Shown: piece after piece, positions 18,976-28,537 of the stretch
Position numbering within the stretch: the first letter of the stretch is position 1
How the letters are laid out: each line of letters begins with the position of its first letter
NCBI GenBank assembly: GCA_028277485.1
Contig: JANQGE010000028.1
Span: 4,506 to 68,505 of the forward strand
Reading direction: 5' to 3'
Length of the DNA: 64,000 bases
Source of the DNA: Chlorobium sp.
Lineage (GTDB): Bacteria; Bacteroidota; Chlorobiia; Chlorobiales; Chlorobiaceae
The notes under the pieces: model-generated
Seen by the model: the letters and a program-made list of their open reading frames with translations, nothing else
Told to the model about the DNA's origin: nothing
The model's database searches: none
Position numbers and translations under genes: made by a program

Positions 18976-19197
18976 ATCGTAATTAGCTTTGTTATTATTT
19001 GTTAAGAATGGAGAAAGTTTATTTTATTATACTTCTTTAGAAATCAGACTTCGCCACATTCCTTTCCACTTGAGCGGCTAATTTAAGGAAAAGCTATTAG
19101 TAATTCAAATCCTCGTGTTGCATCAGAAAATTTCGAAGCACTATCGGATCAGCTCATTCACCATCTTGGCAAGGGAATTCAGCAACGGTATACTTGT

Positions 19198-20160
19198 ATG
19201 AAAACTGTCACAGGATTTGCTTCGGCAACCATTGGAAATGTCGCCTGCGGTTTTGATGTCCTGGGATTTGCTATTACCGAGCCGGGTGACGAAGTAATTC
19301 TGACATTTCGAGAGGGCAGCGTCGAAGAGCTGCCCGTCTCTATAACATCGATCAGCGGAGACAGGGGAGCTTTACCGAGAGACCCGAAAAAAAACACCTC
19401 CAGCTTTGTTGTCCTCAAGTTTCTCGAATATATCCGAACCCATAAAGGCATTGATTTCGAGGGTCATATTGAGCTCGAACTGAAAAAGAACCTGCCACTC
19501 AGTAGCGGCATGGGCAGCAGTGCCGCCAGTGCGGCGGCGGCCTTGGTTGCTGCAAATGAACTGATGGGGAGACCATGCAGCAAAATGGAGCTGGTACAGT
19601 TCGCCATTGAAGGCGAGCGTGTCGCCTGCGGATCTGCACACGCAGACAACGCCGCACCGGCAATACTTGGCAATTTTGTCCTGATCCGCAGCTACAATCC
19701 TATCGACCTGATAACGATTCCTCCTCCGAAAAACCTTTTTTGCACACTCGTGCACCCGCACATAGAAGTTCGAACCGCATACGCACGCTCGGTTCTGCCC
19801 CGCATGGTTTCCCTGAAAACTGCAACCGAACAATGGGGAAATGTCGGGGCTCTTGTTTCAGGATTGCTCACATCCGATTATGAGCTGATCGGACGATCGC
19901 TCGTAGATGTTATTGCCGAACCCAAGAGGGCCCCTCTCATTCCGGACTTTTATAAAGTAAAAAACGCTGCCCTCGAAGCCGGAGCGCTCGGGTGCAGTAT
20001 CGCAGGTTCGGGACCATCGCTCTTTGCCTTCTCCTCATCCCTCGAAACAGCCGTCAAAGTCGGAGATGCAATGCAGGAAGCCTTTTTGAACATCCGGGAT
20101 AAACTCCAATCCGATATTTGGGTTTCTCCTGTCTGTAAGGAAGGGGCAAAAGTCATTTAA
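19198..20160 (+). CDS. thrB: Homoserine kinase
   Basis: GHMP-family kinase that makes O-phosphohomoserine. The ATP-binding signature is LPLSSGMGSSAASAAAAL near residue 98, the N-terminal TGFASATIGNVACGFDVLG is typical, and a GSGPSLFAF-type motif (AGSGPSLFAFS) lies near residue 270. The 320-residue length is normal. thrC follows with a 10 bp gap, so these two steps of threonine synthesis are cotranscribed. The start is the ATG at 19198. Confidence 0.96.
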   Translation: MKTVTGFASATIGNVACGFDVLGFAITEPGDEVILTFREGSVEELPVSITSISGDRGALPRDPKKNTSSFVVLKFLEYIRTHKGIDFEGHIELELKKNLPLSSGMGSSAASAAAALVAANELMGRPCSKMELVQFAIEGERVACGSAHADNAAPAILGNFVLIRSYNPIDLITIPPPKNLFCTLVHPHIEVRTAYARSVLPRMVSLKTATEQWGNVGALVSGLLTSDYELIGRSLVDVIAEPKRAPLIPDFYKVKNAALEAGALGCSIAGSGPSLFAFSSSLETAVKVGDAMQEAFLNIRDKLQSDIWVSPVCKEGAKVI

Positions 20161-20170
20161 GCGAACTCTC

Positions 20171-21481
20171 ATGATTTTCTACAGCACTAATAAAAAAACA
20201 ACGCCCACATCCCTGAAAAAAGCCACTCTGGAAGGTCTGGCTACTGACGGGGGGCTGTATGTCCCCTCGGAAATCCCCGGGTTTTCGGAAGAGGAGATTG
20301 AGCTGCTCAGGGACGCGCCGTTCAACGATATAGCGTTTGCTGTCGCAAAAAAATTCAATGACGGGGAAATTCCCGACGGCCGCCTTGGAGAAATAGTTGA
20401 AAACTGCTTTACCTTTGCAACCCCGCTCGTTGGCATTGAACCACACACTTACATCGAAGAGCTCTTCAACGGCCCCACACTGGCGTTCAAGGACTACGGT
20501 GCACGCTTTCTCGCCCACCTTACGGGTTACTTCGCCGAAGAGGACCATAGGCTCATCACCATTCTTGTCGCTACATCGGGCGATACCGGCAGTGCCGTGG
20601 CCTACGGTTTCAAAGGTGTCCCGAATACCAGGGTGGTACTGCTATACCCTTCGGGCAAGGTAAGCCGCCTTCAGGAACAGCAACTCACAACCGTTGGAGG
20701 CAACGTAACCGCCCTTGAAATCGACGGCGACTTTGACGACTGCCAGCGCCTGGTCAAGCAGGCGTTCATGGACGCGGAACTGAAACAAAAGCTGGCACTG
20801 ACATCGGCAAACTCCATCAATATTTCCCGTCTTATTCCGCAGTCTTTCTATTATGCCTGGGGATCGCTGCAGCTTGAAACCCGGCACCCTGGGAAAAAGG
20901 CGGTATTTTCCGTACCAAGCGGTAACTACGGCAACCTCACAGGGGGCGTACTTGCGAAAATGATGGGCTTTCCGATCGATCACCTTATCGCAGGTTCAAA
21001 TGTCAATGACAGTGTAACCCGCTATCTTGAAGAGGGACGTTACGAACCACATCCCACCGTCGAAACGCTCTCGTCGGCAATGGATGTCGGCAATCCGAGT
21101 AATTTTGCCCGACTGAGATATTTCTACCGGGACGATCATCGCGCAATGGCAGCAGATATTTCAGGCTATTCGGTCTCGGACGCCGAAACGCTCGACACGA
21201 TCAGAGCGGTTTACGACCGTTTCGGCTATATCATGGACCCGCACACCGCCGTAGGGTTCCGGGCCCTTGAAAAGTTCAGGGAAACAAACAAACCATGCGA
21301 TGAACCGGCTGCCATACTCTCAACGGCGCATCCTGCGAAATTTATCGAAGCGATCAAGGACGCACTGGACATGGATATCACTCTTCCTGACCGTCTCCAG
21401 GAAGTTCTCGACAAGCAGAAAATTTCCATCCCGATGAGTGCCGATTACAGAGACTTCTCAAGTTTTCTTTCGAAGTTCTGA
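20171..21481 (+). CDS. thrC: Threonine synthase
   Basis: PLP enzyme converting O-phosphohomoserine to threonine. The PLP Lys lies in FNGPTLAFKDYGARFL near residue 108, followed by ATSGDTGSAVAYGF and SGNYGNLTGG in the cofactor phosphate-binding regions. The 436-residue length fits the E. coli-type enzyme. It is directly downstream of thrB. Downstream lies a 127 bp patch of short intergenic repeat words. Confidence 0.97.
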   Translation: MIFYSTNKKTTPTSLKKATLEGLATDGGLYVPSEIPGFSEEEIELLRDAPFNDIAFAVAKKFNDGEIPDGRLGEIVENCFTFATPLVGIEPHTYIEELFNGPTLAFKDYGARFLAHLTGYFAEEDHRLITILVATSGDTGSAVAYGFKGVPNTRVVLLYPSGKVSRLQEQQLTTVGGNVTALEIDGDFDDCQRLVKQAFMDAELKQKLALTSANSINISRLIPQSFYYAWGSLQLETRHPGKKAVFSVPSGNYGNLTGGVLAKMMGFPIDHLIAGSNVNDSVTRYLEEGRYEPHPTVETLSSAMDVGNPSNFARLRYFYRDDHRAMAADISGYSVSDAETLDTIRAVYDRFGYIMDPHTAVGFRALEKFRETNKPCDEPAAILSTAHPAKFIEAIKDALDMDITLPDRLQEVLDKQKISIPMSADYRDFSSFLSKF

Positions 21482-21608
21482 AACAGTGAGGAGTAACCAG
21501 TGACAAGTGACGCGCGTGAACAGATGCAAGCAACACTACCGATCTGAAAGTTCACCACCATGGCTGGTACCTCTTTTTGACTTTTAATTTTTAACCTTTG
21601 ACTTCAGG
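21482..21608. repeat. Short patchwork repeat (GTGACAAGTGAC / TTTTGACTTTTAATTT words)
   Basis: Contains AACCAGTGACAAGTGACG and CTTTTTGACTTTTAATTT, two of the word types that recur in other intergenic gaps of this window. It reaches the ribosome-site position of the next gene. Confidence 0.7.
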
Positions 21609-22313
21609 ATGACCCTCCAGACGTTTCTGTTTTTCCTGGTCATTATACCCGTAATGTTTTTCGGGCTGTTGGTCGCGCTGGTCATCAACCTTGCCGACCC
21701 CTCCGGCGACCGCTTCCACCGCATGGCTGCATGGTGGGGCCGTTTCTGCACAAGGCTTATGGGAATTACCGTCGAAATAACTGGTCAGGAACTCTACAAC
21801 CCGGATGGCAATTACCTGATTGTCAGCAATCATGCAGGAATGGCCGATATCCCTCTCATTCTGGGATCGATCCCTCTCAACATGCGGTTCGTTGCCAAAG
21901 AGGAACTGGGAAAAATCCCGGTTTTCGGCTGGGCGATCAAACAGGCCGGGTATGTCATGATCAAACGGGGACAGAGCAAAGAAGCGCTTAAAAGCCTGTT
22001 CAAAGCCATAGAAGTTCTCAAAAACGGCAGGTCGGTACACATCTTTCCCGAAGGCACCCGGTCGGAAACCGGCGCAATCCAGCCATTCAAGCGCGGCGCA
22101 TTTCTTATTGCGGAGAAAAGCGATGCCCCCATCCTCCCTGTATCGATCATAGGCAGCAACCGGATCACCCCGAAAAAAAGCCTCAGGATCCGCAAATCCA
22201 CCGTACAGCTCATTATCGGCCAGCCGATCGAGACTTCGGGGAAAAAAGCCCGGGAACTTCAGGACGCTGTTTACGCAACTATCAGCAGCAATATGGCGTC
22301 AGCGACTCTCTGA
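21609..22313 (+). CDS. plsC: 1-acyl-sn-glycerol-3-phosphate acyltransferase
   Basis: Membrane acyltransferase making phosphatidic acid. The catalytic HX4D motif is SNHAGMADIP near residue 77, and the second conserved block is FPEGTRS near residue 147. One N-terminal membrane segment (FLFFLVIIPVMFFGLLVAL) anchors it, and 234 residues is the usual length. It lies downstream of thrC but is separated by repeat words, so cotranscription is uncertain. It converges with the phosphodiesterase gene. Confidence 0.93.
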   Translation: MTLQTFLFFLVIIPVMFFGLLVALVINLADPSGDRFHRMAAWWGRFCTRLMGITVEITGQELYNPDGNYLIVSNHAGMADIPLILGSIPLNMRFVAKEELGKIPVFGWAIKQAGYVMIKRGQSKEALKSLFKAIEVLKNGRSVHIFPEGTRSETGAIQPFKRGAFLIAEKSDAPILPVSIIGSNRITPKKSLRIRKSTVQLIIGQPIETSGKKARELQDAVYATISSNMASATL

Positions 22314-22333
22314 AAAACAGTACAGCCAGTCCT

Positions 22334-23572
22334 TCACTTAGATGGCCCCTCTCGACTCAACATCCACAGGACATTTTTATCCAGAAATGCGTCAACCGGA
22401 GCAGATTCAATGCCAAGCAAGAAGACAAGCAGAGGATACATATGCAGGTTGGAAAAAGGTTTTCCCCTGATATTTTTCCTGAATGCCGGACCGTATGCAT
22501 AGAAAATGGCGTGCATGTCTTTGTTGGACGGGACATAGCCATGCGTGCCCTGCATCATCGAACGGCCATGATCCCATTCAAGGCTCCATGCACTGTCCGC
22601 CACAGCAACAAGCGACATGATCCTGTCATGGTCGCCATAATGCAACGTTTCGGGAACCTCCCCCTTTTTCCACACCGAAAGATGCTCTACCGTGTCAAGA
22701 GCCGCAAACACCGAATCGAGCATTCCCTGCTTTGGCTCTATCATGTAAAACGGAGAAGATCCGCTATATCGCAGCACCATCTCTTCAGACAAGTAATCCG
22801 TCAGAAACATGCGCTTGTCAGCAGACAGCTGGCCCATGCCATGATCGGACAGAATGATGACATTTATGCTGTCACGATTGGGCAACGCCCTTACCTTCCG
22901 GTTAAACTGCCCGACAAGGGAATCCAGAACAGCAATTTTATCCACAATGGCATCGCTCTCCGGACCAAACTTATGGCCCCAACTGTCCGGTTGATGATAA
23001 TACCACATGACAAGCCCTGGCCGCTCTTGTGCAGGCTTTGCCAACCAGGAGATAACGCTGTCCAACCGAACGGAAAACGGCACCCTCCCGTCATAGGGCT
23101 TCCAGATATCGGGATAGCGGCCATTGATGGCAACATCAGAACCAACCCAGAAAAAGTTCGCTGTTCTTACCCCCTGCTTTTGTGCCGTCTGCCAAATAGG
23201 CTCCCCGCCATAATAGTCAGGGTCATTAACCGTCGAACGGTCGGAAAGACTGAAATATTCCTTCTTCCGCTCATCATAAAAACTGTTGGAAACCAGACCA
23301 TGATGTTCAGGATAAAGCCCCGTTGCCATCGAATAATGGTTGGGAAACGTTTTCGAAGGGAACACCGGTTCCAGTGCTGCCCTCACCCCGACAGTTGCAA
23401 TACTGTCAAGATGAGGGGTGGAAACTTTTTCCGGATAGTCATGCCTGAACCCGTCAAGCGAAAGCACGACCGTCACGTTACCGGCTGCCCGGCTTGTCTT
23501 CCTGTCCTGAAGTTCAGGAGTAATGCATCCGGAAAAGAGCAGCGTAATGGCGAAGAACAGCAGATATATCAT
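22334..23572 (-). CDS. Alkaline phosphatase superfamily phosphodiesterase (nucleotide pyrophosphatase-like), lipoprotein
   Basis: A 412-residue secreted enzyme of the ectonucleotide pyrophosphatase/phosphodiesterase type, expected to cleave phosphodiester or pyrophosphate bonds outside the cytoplasm. The signal ends in LLFSGC, a good lipobox. The metal site begins SLDGFRHDY, the nucleophilic Thr is in PSKTFPNHYS, and later ligands are in SDHGMG and HGYVPSNKDM. It follows the TonB receptor gene by 15 bp, so the pair probably forms one operon that breaks down and imports an organophosphate or nucleotide. That coupling is inference. Confidence 0.88.
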   Translation of the reverse strand: MIYLLFFAITLLFSGCITPELQDRKTSRAAGNVTVVLSLDGFRHDYPEKVSTPHLDSIATVGVRAALEPVFPSKTFPNHYSMATGLYPEHHGLVSNSFYDERKKEYFSLSDRSTVNDPDYYGGEPIWQTAQKQGVRTANFFWVGSDVAINGRYPDIWKPYDGRVPFSVRLDSVISWLAKPAQERPGLVMWYYHQPDSWGHKFGPESDAIVDKIAVLDSLVGQFNRKVRALPNRDSINVIILSDHGMGQLSADKRMFLTDYLSEEMVLRYSGSSPFYMIEPKQGMLDSVFAALDTVEHLSVWKKGEVPETLHYGDHDRIMSLVAVADSAWSLEWDHGRSMMQGTHGYVPSNKDMHAIFYAYGPAFRKNIRGKPFSNLHMYPLLVFLLGIESAPVDAFLDKNVLWMLSREGPSK

Positions 23573-23587
23573 TGTCGTATTTCTCCT

Positions 23588-26395
23588 TTAAAAGATCAGT
23601 TCCACTCCAACATTCCATGTCCTTGGCAGCCCGAAAAACACTTCGGCATCGTCGGCATCATGGTCATCATCAAAACTGCTGTATTTGCTGTTATCAGTCG
23701 CATCCTGGATGTACACCTCATCGAACAGGTTGAAAACGTGGGCAAACAGTCTGATGTCGGCATTTTCCCATTTCAGGGGCAGTTTGTATGACGCATGCAG
23801 GTCGAACACGCTGTATTCCGGTACTTTCCAGCTTTGCGGACGTTCTTCAGCCACCCCATCCCCGTTGGTGTCCTCAAGCTCTGTACGGCTGAACGGGTCC
23901 CACTTCGCATAGTGGTCAGCATAGTGACGCCACACCAGCTGCACCTGAAGCCCCTTGACCGGGAAAACCGTGCCGGCAAGAGCAAACTGGGTCTGCGGCG
24001 CATCCCCGACTTTCAGGTCCTTGACGTAGTAGGTATAAAAGGTTTCCGTTCCCGAAGCATAATCCTCGATGTAACTGCCGCTGATATCATCCGTATATTC
24101 CCAGGCTCCAAACGACGCGGCACCGTCAATTCGGAACAGACGTGACGGCTGATAAGCCATCTCAAGTTCAAGACCGTAATAACGTGAATCAATTCCTTTG
24201 AGAAATACCAGGCCCTCACTTCCATCATCATTTCTGACATTGGTCGATTTCGACCGGTCTTTCCATGTGGTGTAGTAAACATTTCCCCTCAATGTCAGAT
24301 CGCGCGAAGGCGTACGGTAGACCAGCCCGCCTTCATATGAAGTGAATTTTTCATTTTTAGGATCTTCGGCAAGCGAACCATCCCTGTCACTGATCACCTG
24401 GTCAAAAATCGGAACCTTTGAAACATATCCGGCGTTGGCAAACACGTTGAGGTCTTCTGAAAGGTTGTAGTTCATGCCGCCTTTTACCTGGTACCCGTCT
24501 ATATTGCCCGATTCAACAACCAGCTCGTCACCATCACTGTCCTCGATAAAATGGTTCGTATGCTTGTAGTTGATGGTGGACCATCCGCTCATGGCATAGC
24601 CGGTAAAATCATCTTTCTTATACTCTGCCTGTCCATATACTCCAAACCAGTCCACGTTGTTGGTAAAATAATAATCGATTTTATCACCAAGTGTTTTACG
24701 ATAGTCATTTTCGGTTGCATCAAAATCATTTCCGGTGAACCGGAAATAATCCCCGCCGAGCAGGTCTCTCACTTCGCGGAAGTGATCGATCTCGGCTGTC
24801 CTTATATCAATTCCTGCAACAAGATCAAGCTCCTCTGAAGGTTCGTAGTGCAACTTACTCAGAGCACCGATTGTCCATTGCTCGTTGACACTGTTGCGCA
24901 GAATACCGATGGATTCACCATCCTCTTTTTCTATGGCTTTCTTGTCGACATAGTAGGTACCTGCTCCGGCAGAGTTAACCGCAATAGTCCGGTTCCAGTC
25001 ACGGTACCACGGAGACGGGCCATAATAATATTTCCAGTCATCGTCACCAAGCTCCCCATTGGCATCACGGGTGTACACCTTGCCATAGGTACCGGTGCCG
25101 CCACCCTTGCCGCCGGAATAGTACAGCGATGACAAGAGAAAGAGGTCGTCGGTAAACCGTGAATACCAGTTAAGATGCACAAGAGGCTTGTGATAGTAGT
25201 TCTCCCGCTCATTGATAAAACTGCTGTCATAGCGTTCATGATCCTCACCGTTCCAGTACTGCCTGCCTGTATACGATGAACTTACCGGCGACCAGTTCTG
25301 ATTGAATCTGCGCCCGCGTTCCTGGAAATCATCGAATGCCGCAGGATCATAATCATCAAGGTCACGAGCATAATCATTGTCATACACGGCTATATTTTGC
25401 TTATAAAGGTTCTGGCCGTGGCGTTGTGGCGCACCGAGAGCATACAATTCAAGACGGTTGCTCTCATTGATCATCCAGCTTGCTCCCAGATAATAGGCCC
25501 ATGCATCCGTCCAGCTTTTATCAACATAACCGTCTCCTTCTTTGCGGACAACTCCGCCGCTCAGAGCGAATCTATCATCTATCAAGCCGGTATTGCCGAT
25601 CACCGTTGTCTTCCATAAACCGTCATTCCCAAACTCCTGCTTGAGGCTCACACCCGGCTCCATTGCCGCGGGGTCAGTCAAAATGTTCATGGTGCCGCCT
25701 ATCGAGGGGACAGCAAGGTTGACCGCACTCAATCCACGCTGCATCTGGATAGATGAGGCGAAATCACCCAGACCGTCCCAGTTCGACCAGTATACCCAGC
25801 CGTTTTCCATATCATTGACCGGAATACCGTTGATCATTATCGCAACGTTTCTTTGATCGAAGCCCCGGACATTTATTCTTGCATCTCCGGCACCACCTCC
25901 CTGCATGGTACTGTAAACACTGGGAGTTGTGTTCATCACGAGAGGAATGTCCCGTGAGCCAAGCTGGTCACGGATCTGTTTCTTATTGACTTGCGTAAAG
26001 GCCACCGGTGTTTCCCGTTCCCTGGCACGGTCGGCAATAACAACAATCTGAGAAGCAAGGATGTTCTGCGGAACCAAGGCAATATCAACATAGTTTCGCC
26101 CCGCTGCCTTAACCTCCACCAACACCTGAACCGTCTGATAGGTCAGATATGACGCTTCAAGCGTGTGCTTTCCCGCCTCAAGACCGGAAAGCGAAAAGTA
26201 CCCATCAAGATCCGATTTCGTCCCTTCCGGTGTGCCCGCAACAACAATGGTAGCGTAAGGAAGCGGCTCACCTGTTTCCATGTCTGTAACCCTTCCCTGA
26301 ATAACCTCCCCTGCATATACAGCATCAAAGCCAAACAAGGCAAGCATTGCCCGGAAGAGCAACAAAGTACCGAGGGTAAACAACTTTTTTGCCAT
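23588..26395 (-). CDS. TonB-dependent outer-membrane receptor with carboxypeptidase-like N-terminal domain
   Basis: A 935-residue outer-membrane receptor. Order: signal peptide; a carboxypeptidase-regulatory-like domain (GRVTDMETGEPLPYATIVV); plug with INVRGFDQRNVAIMINGIPVNDMENGW; then a long beta-barrel ending in WNVGVELIF with a terminal aromatic. This layout is common in Bacteroidetes and Chlorobi. The ATG at 26395 (MAKKLFTLGTLLLF) gives the signal peptide directly; the open frame extends 17 codons further. The phosphodiesterase lies 15 bp downstream. The ligand is not identifiable, and I saw no obvious riboswitch upstream. Confidence 0.93.
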   Translation of the reverse strand: MAKKLFTLGTLLLFRAMLALFGFDAVYAGEVIQGRVTDMETGEPLPYATIVVAGTPEGTKSDLDGYFSLSGLEAGKHTLEASYLTYQTVQVLVEVKAAGRNYVDIALVPQNILASQIVVIADRARERETPVAFTQVNKKQIRDQLGSRDIPLVMNTTPSVYSTMQGGGAGDARINVRGFDQRNVAIMINGIPVNDMENGWVYWSNWDGLGDFASSIQMQRGLSAVNLAVPSIGGTMNILTDPAAMEPGVSLKQEFGNDGLWKTTVIGNTGLIDDRFALSGGVVRKEGDGYVDKSWTDAWAYYLGASWMINESNRLELYALGAPQRHGQNLYKQNIAVYDNDYARDLDDYDPAAFDDFQERGRRFNQNWSPVSSSYTGRQYWNGEDHERYDSSFINERENYYHKPLVHLNWYSRFTDDLFLLSSLYYSGGKGGGTGTYGKVYTRDANGELGDDDWKYYYGPSPWYRDWNRTIAVNSAGAGTYYVDKKAIEKEDGESIGILRNSVNEQWTIGALSKLHYEPSEELDLVAGIDIRTAEIDHFREVRDLLGGDYFRFTGNDFDATENDYRKTLGDKIDYYFTNNVDWFGVYGQAEYKKDDFTGYAMSGWSTINYKHTNHFIEDSDGDELVVESGNIDGYQVKGGMNYNLSEDLNVFANAGYVSKVPIFDQVISDRDGSLAEDPKNEKFTSYEGGLVYRTPSRDLTLRGNVYYTTWKDRSKSTNVRNDDGSEGLVFLKGIDSRYYGLELEMAYQPSRLFRIDGAASFGAWEYTDDISGSYIEDYASGTETFYTYYVKDLKVGDAPQTQFALAGTVFPVKGLQVQLVWRHYADHYAKWDPFSRTELEDTNGDGVAEERPQSWKVPEYSVFDLHASYKLPLKWENADIRLFAHVFNLFDEVYIQDATDNSKYSSFDDDHDADDAEVFFGLPRTWNVGVELIF

Positions 26396-26535
26396 GATGA
26401 TCAGTATTTGTTTGCTAAAAAAATCAGTATGAATTTCAACACTCAATAATAACCGCCATCACATTCTCCTTTATTACGGTGCTGTCAAATCTCTGTGAAC
26501 GATTCCCAACATTACCGGGAAACCGCCGAAAGGGA

Positions 26536-26830
26536 ATCAGTTGGCAGTAGGCAGTGGGTGTTGGGTGTTGGGTGTTGGGTGTTGGGTGTTGGGTGTTGGG
26601 TGTTGGGTGGGAAGATAATCGGAAATCGGGGTCGGGATCGGGTTTCGGGGTCGAAAAGGAATCAGTCTGCAGTCTTCACAGTTGGCAGTAGGCAAAAGAG
26701 AAGTGACAGTAACAAATGACGAGCCAAAAAGGGGAAAATTGGCAGTTGGCAAGGGGAAAAGAAAAGATCGATTTCCGATTACCGATACCGATCCCGACAG
26801 CGAACCCCGATGGAGAAATCGTTTGGTTAT
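26536..26830 (+). repeat. Patchwork of short intergenic repeat words
   Basis: Shows AATCAGTTGGCAGTAGGCAG, then the GGGTGTT array, AATCGGAAATCGGGGTCGGG, a second CAGTTGGCAGTAGGCA, AGTGACAGTAACAAATGACG and CCGATACCGATCCCGAC. The same words recur near 28.2-28.5, 30.8-31.0, 37.1-37.3, 42.7-42.9, 52.2-52.4 and 54.9-55.0 kb. Confidence 0.85.
26556..26609 (+). repeat. Tandem heptamer (GGGTGTT)n, n about 7.5
   Basis: Seven perfect copies of GGGTGTT from 26556 to 26604, followed by GGGTG. The eight GGG runs separated by TGTT also satisfy the simple G-quadruplex pattern on the + strand. Confidence 0.97.
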
Positions 26831-26845
26831 GCTATTTTTCAAATA

Positions 26846-26961
26846 AGGGCACCGCTATAAAATTCCCATGAGCGGTTCAAGTGTAAGGTGAACAGGGCGC
26901 AGAAACCCCTTTCTATCCGGCCAATGAAGTAATCAGGGCACGCAACAAATTGAGGTGCCCT
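26846..26961 (+). mobile_element. AGGGCACC MITE-like element, 116 bp form
   Basis: Ends are AGGGCACCGCTATAAAATT and CAAATTGAGGTGCCCT. The interior has CATGAGCGGTTCAAGTG, GGGCGCAGAAACCCC and TCCGGCCAATGAAGTAATC, as in other copies. It lacks the middle GTACAC...CATGAGGATTTC block of the 144 bp form. Confidence 0.85.
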
Positions 26962-26967
26962 CAACAG

Positions 26968-27435
26968 CTACACCTGCCGGTAGAGATTCACCACCTCAAT
27001 GGCGGCAAGGGCTGCATCGAAACCCTTGTTGCCGGCTTTTGTTCCGGCCCGTTCAATCGCCTGCTCAAGGTTGTCGGTGGTGAGCACACCAAAGGTGATA
27101 GGAATCATGGTTTCAAGGCTTGCCTGGGCAATGCCTTTTGTCGCTTCGGCTGCAATGACATCGAAATGCGAGGTGGCTCCCCTGATAACCGCGCCAAGGG
27201 TTATCACGGCGTCGTAGCGGCCCGATAGGGCGGCTTTTTTAGCTACGGCCGGAAGTTCGAATGCCCCCGGACATTTATAGACTTCTACATTCTCCTCGGC
27301 TCCCCCGTGACGAAGAATGCAGTCAACGGCACCTTCGACAAGTTTCTGGCCGATAAAGTCATTAAACCGGGAAACCACCAGTGCAAACTTCATGTTTTTC
27401 GCATCAAGCGCACCCTCTATCGTTTTGATAGCCAT
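26968..27435 (-). CDS. ribH: 6,7-dimethyl-8-ribityllumazine synthase
   Basis: Makes the riboflavin precursor lumazine and assembles as a pentamer or larger shell. Key parts are [15 protein letters not shown] near residue 23, PGAFELP near residue 57, [14 protein letters not shown] with the catalytic His near residue 87, and [20 protein letters not shown]. Length 155 is normal. The ATG at 27435 ([13 protein letters not shown]) is preferred over a TTG two codons upstream. It stands 29 bp after gmhA on the same strand. A repeat element abuts its 3' end. Confidence 0.96.
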   Translation of the reverse strand: MAIKTIEGALDAKNMKFALVVSRFNDFIGQKLVEGAVDCILRHGGAEENVEVYKCPGAFELPAVAKKAALSGRYDAVITLGAVIRGATSHFDVIAAEATKGIAQASLETMIPITFGVLTTDNLEQAIERAGTKAGNKGFDAALAAIEVVNLYRQV

Positions 27436-27464
27436 AAGCAATAAGTTTATCGATTAGAAAGTTG

Positions 27465-28076
27465 TCAATCGCAATACCCCATGATCCGTTCGATACAGTC
27501 GATAATAATGTGCCCTGCGGCAATATGACATTCCTGCACACGGTCCGCTGCTTCCGAATACGGCACGACAACTGAAAGATCGGAAACCTTCCTGATGGCT
27601 CCGCCATCGCCGCCGAGCAAGGCAAGAGTGTGAAGCCCAAATGAACGACCTTGCTGAAGTGCATTATAGACGCTCATGCTGTTGCCGCTGGTTGAGATCC
27701 CGAGGATTACATCTCCCTTTCTGCCGTAAGCTTCCACCAGCCGTGCAAAAACCTGATCGTACCCCAGATCATTAGCACCCGCCGTAAGGGCGGAAGTATC
27801 CGCCGAAAGCGCGATCGCCGGCAGAGCTTCTCTCGGCACGCTGCTCCTGTAGCGAATGGTAAGCTCGGTGGCAAGATGTTGCGCATCGGAAGCGCTACCG
27901 CCGTTGCCGCAAATCAGCAGCTTTCCTCCTGCTTCGAAAGAACGGGCAATAACACGGGCCATGGACACAATTTCAGCGCTTTGCGTTTCGGCAACCTGCT
28001 GTTTGAGCCGGGCACTGAACTGCATGGCCGCACGTACATGGCCCTCCATTTTATTATCCGGTGTTTCGTCCCTCAT
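27465..28076 (-). CDS. gmhA: Sedoheptulose-7-phosphate isomerase (phosphoheptose isomerase)
   Basis: SIS-domain isomerase starting ADP-heptose synthesis for the lipopolysaccharide core. It has the sugar-phosphate motif [17 protein letters not shown] near residue 57 and [11 protein letters not shown] near residue 125, with the ending [12 protein letters not shown]. Length 203 is typical. It precedes ribH closely. A 6-bp inverted repeat, ACCTGTACAAACAGGT at 28128-28143, lies about 50 bp upstream of the start and might be an operator. Confidence 0.93.
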   Translation of the reverse strand: MRDETPDNKMEGHVRAAMQFSARLKQQVAETQSAEIVSMARVIARSFEAGGKLLICGNGGSASDAQHLATELTIRYRSSVPREALPAIALSADTSALTAGANDLGYDQVFARLVEAYGRKGDVILGISTSGNSMSVYNALQQGRSFGLHTLALLGGDGGAIRKVSDLSVVVPYSEAADRVQECHIAAGHIIIDCIERIMGYCD

Positions 28077-28537
28077 GTTAATCTTTTCAACACTGGGAAA
28101 ATGCTTACCGGATGATAATATAGTAAAACCTGTACAAACAGGTACTCACCTGCTTGCTATCTCACGACTGCCTACTGATTCCTTCTCGACCCCGATTTTT
28201 AAAAGTAACAAGTGACCGGTGACGAGTGACAAGTTAGTTTAAAGCACTTGTCATTGTTTCTCGTCACTTGTCACTGCGCGCCAGCGCCCCGCCGTCGCTA
28301 TCGGTATCGGGAATCGACTCATTGCCTATTGCAAACTGCCGACGGACTCCCTTTCGAACCCGAAACCCGATACCGACCCCGATTTCCGATTAAGTTTCTC
28401 CCGCCTAACACTTAGCACATAGCACCTAACACCTTCCCCTTTTTTGACTTTTGAATTTTGACTTGTCACTGGTTACTACCATATAGGCTGCATTTTCTTA
28501 CTATTAAAGAAAACGCATTAATCAAGCTGAGCATATC
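28077..28537. other. Intergenic region between gmhA and the Usp gene
   Basis: About 460 bp. From about 28190 to 28470 it is a patchwork of the repeat words (GTGACCGGTGACGAGTGACA, CGGTATCGGGAATCG, ATTGCAAACTGCC, GATACCGACCCCGATTTCC, CACCTAACACC, TTTTGACTTTTGAATTTTG). The promoters of both divergent genes must be at its edges. No gene seen. Confidence 0.7.
28190..28470 (-). repeat. Patchwork of short intergenic repeat words
   Basis: Same word set as at 26.5-26.8 kb but mostly in the opposite orientation: CCCGAAACCCGATACCGACC, CTTGTCACTGCG, CCTAACACTTAGCACATAGC and TTTTGAATTTTGACTTGTCA. Confidence 0.85.

Larger units (their letters stand above)
26396..26967. other. Repeat-rich intergenic region between the TonB receptor and ribH
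   Basis: About 570 bp without a gene. It contains AGGAG-like sequence before the receptor, then a patchwork of short repeat words from about 26536 to 26830, including a GGGTGTT heptamer array, and a MITE-like element at 26846-26961 next to the ribH stop. Confidence 0.7.

Noticed and set aside
22442..23791. 449-codon plus-strand frame opposite the phosphodiesterase and receptor genes
   Set aside because: It spans two well-supported genes on the other strand and encodes no recognisable domain.
26396..26520. Cobalamin riboswitch upstream of the TonB receptor
   Set aside because: No B12-box-like conserved sequence was visible; the leader is short and AT-rich.
26556..26609. CRISPR array
   Set aside because: The unit is a 7-bp direct tandem without spacers. 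No spacer-separated repeats or cas genes occur in the window.
26495..26842. Open frames across the GGGTGTT array and patchwork repeats
   Set aside because: The translation is tandem repeats (GVGCWVL units) produced by the DNA repeat itself.
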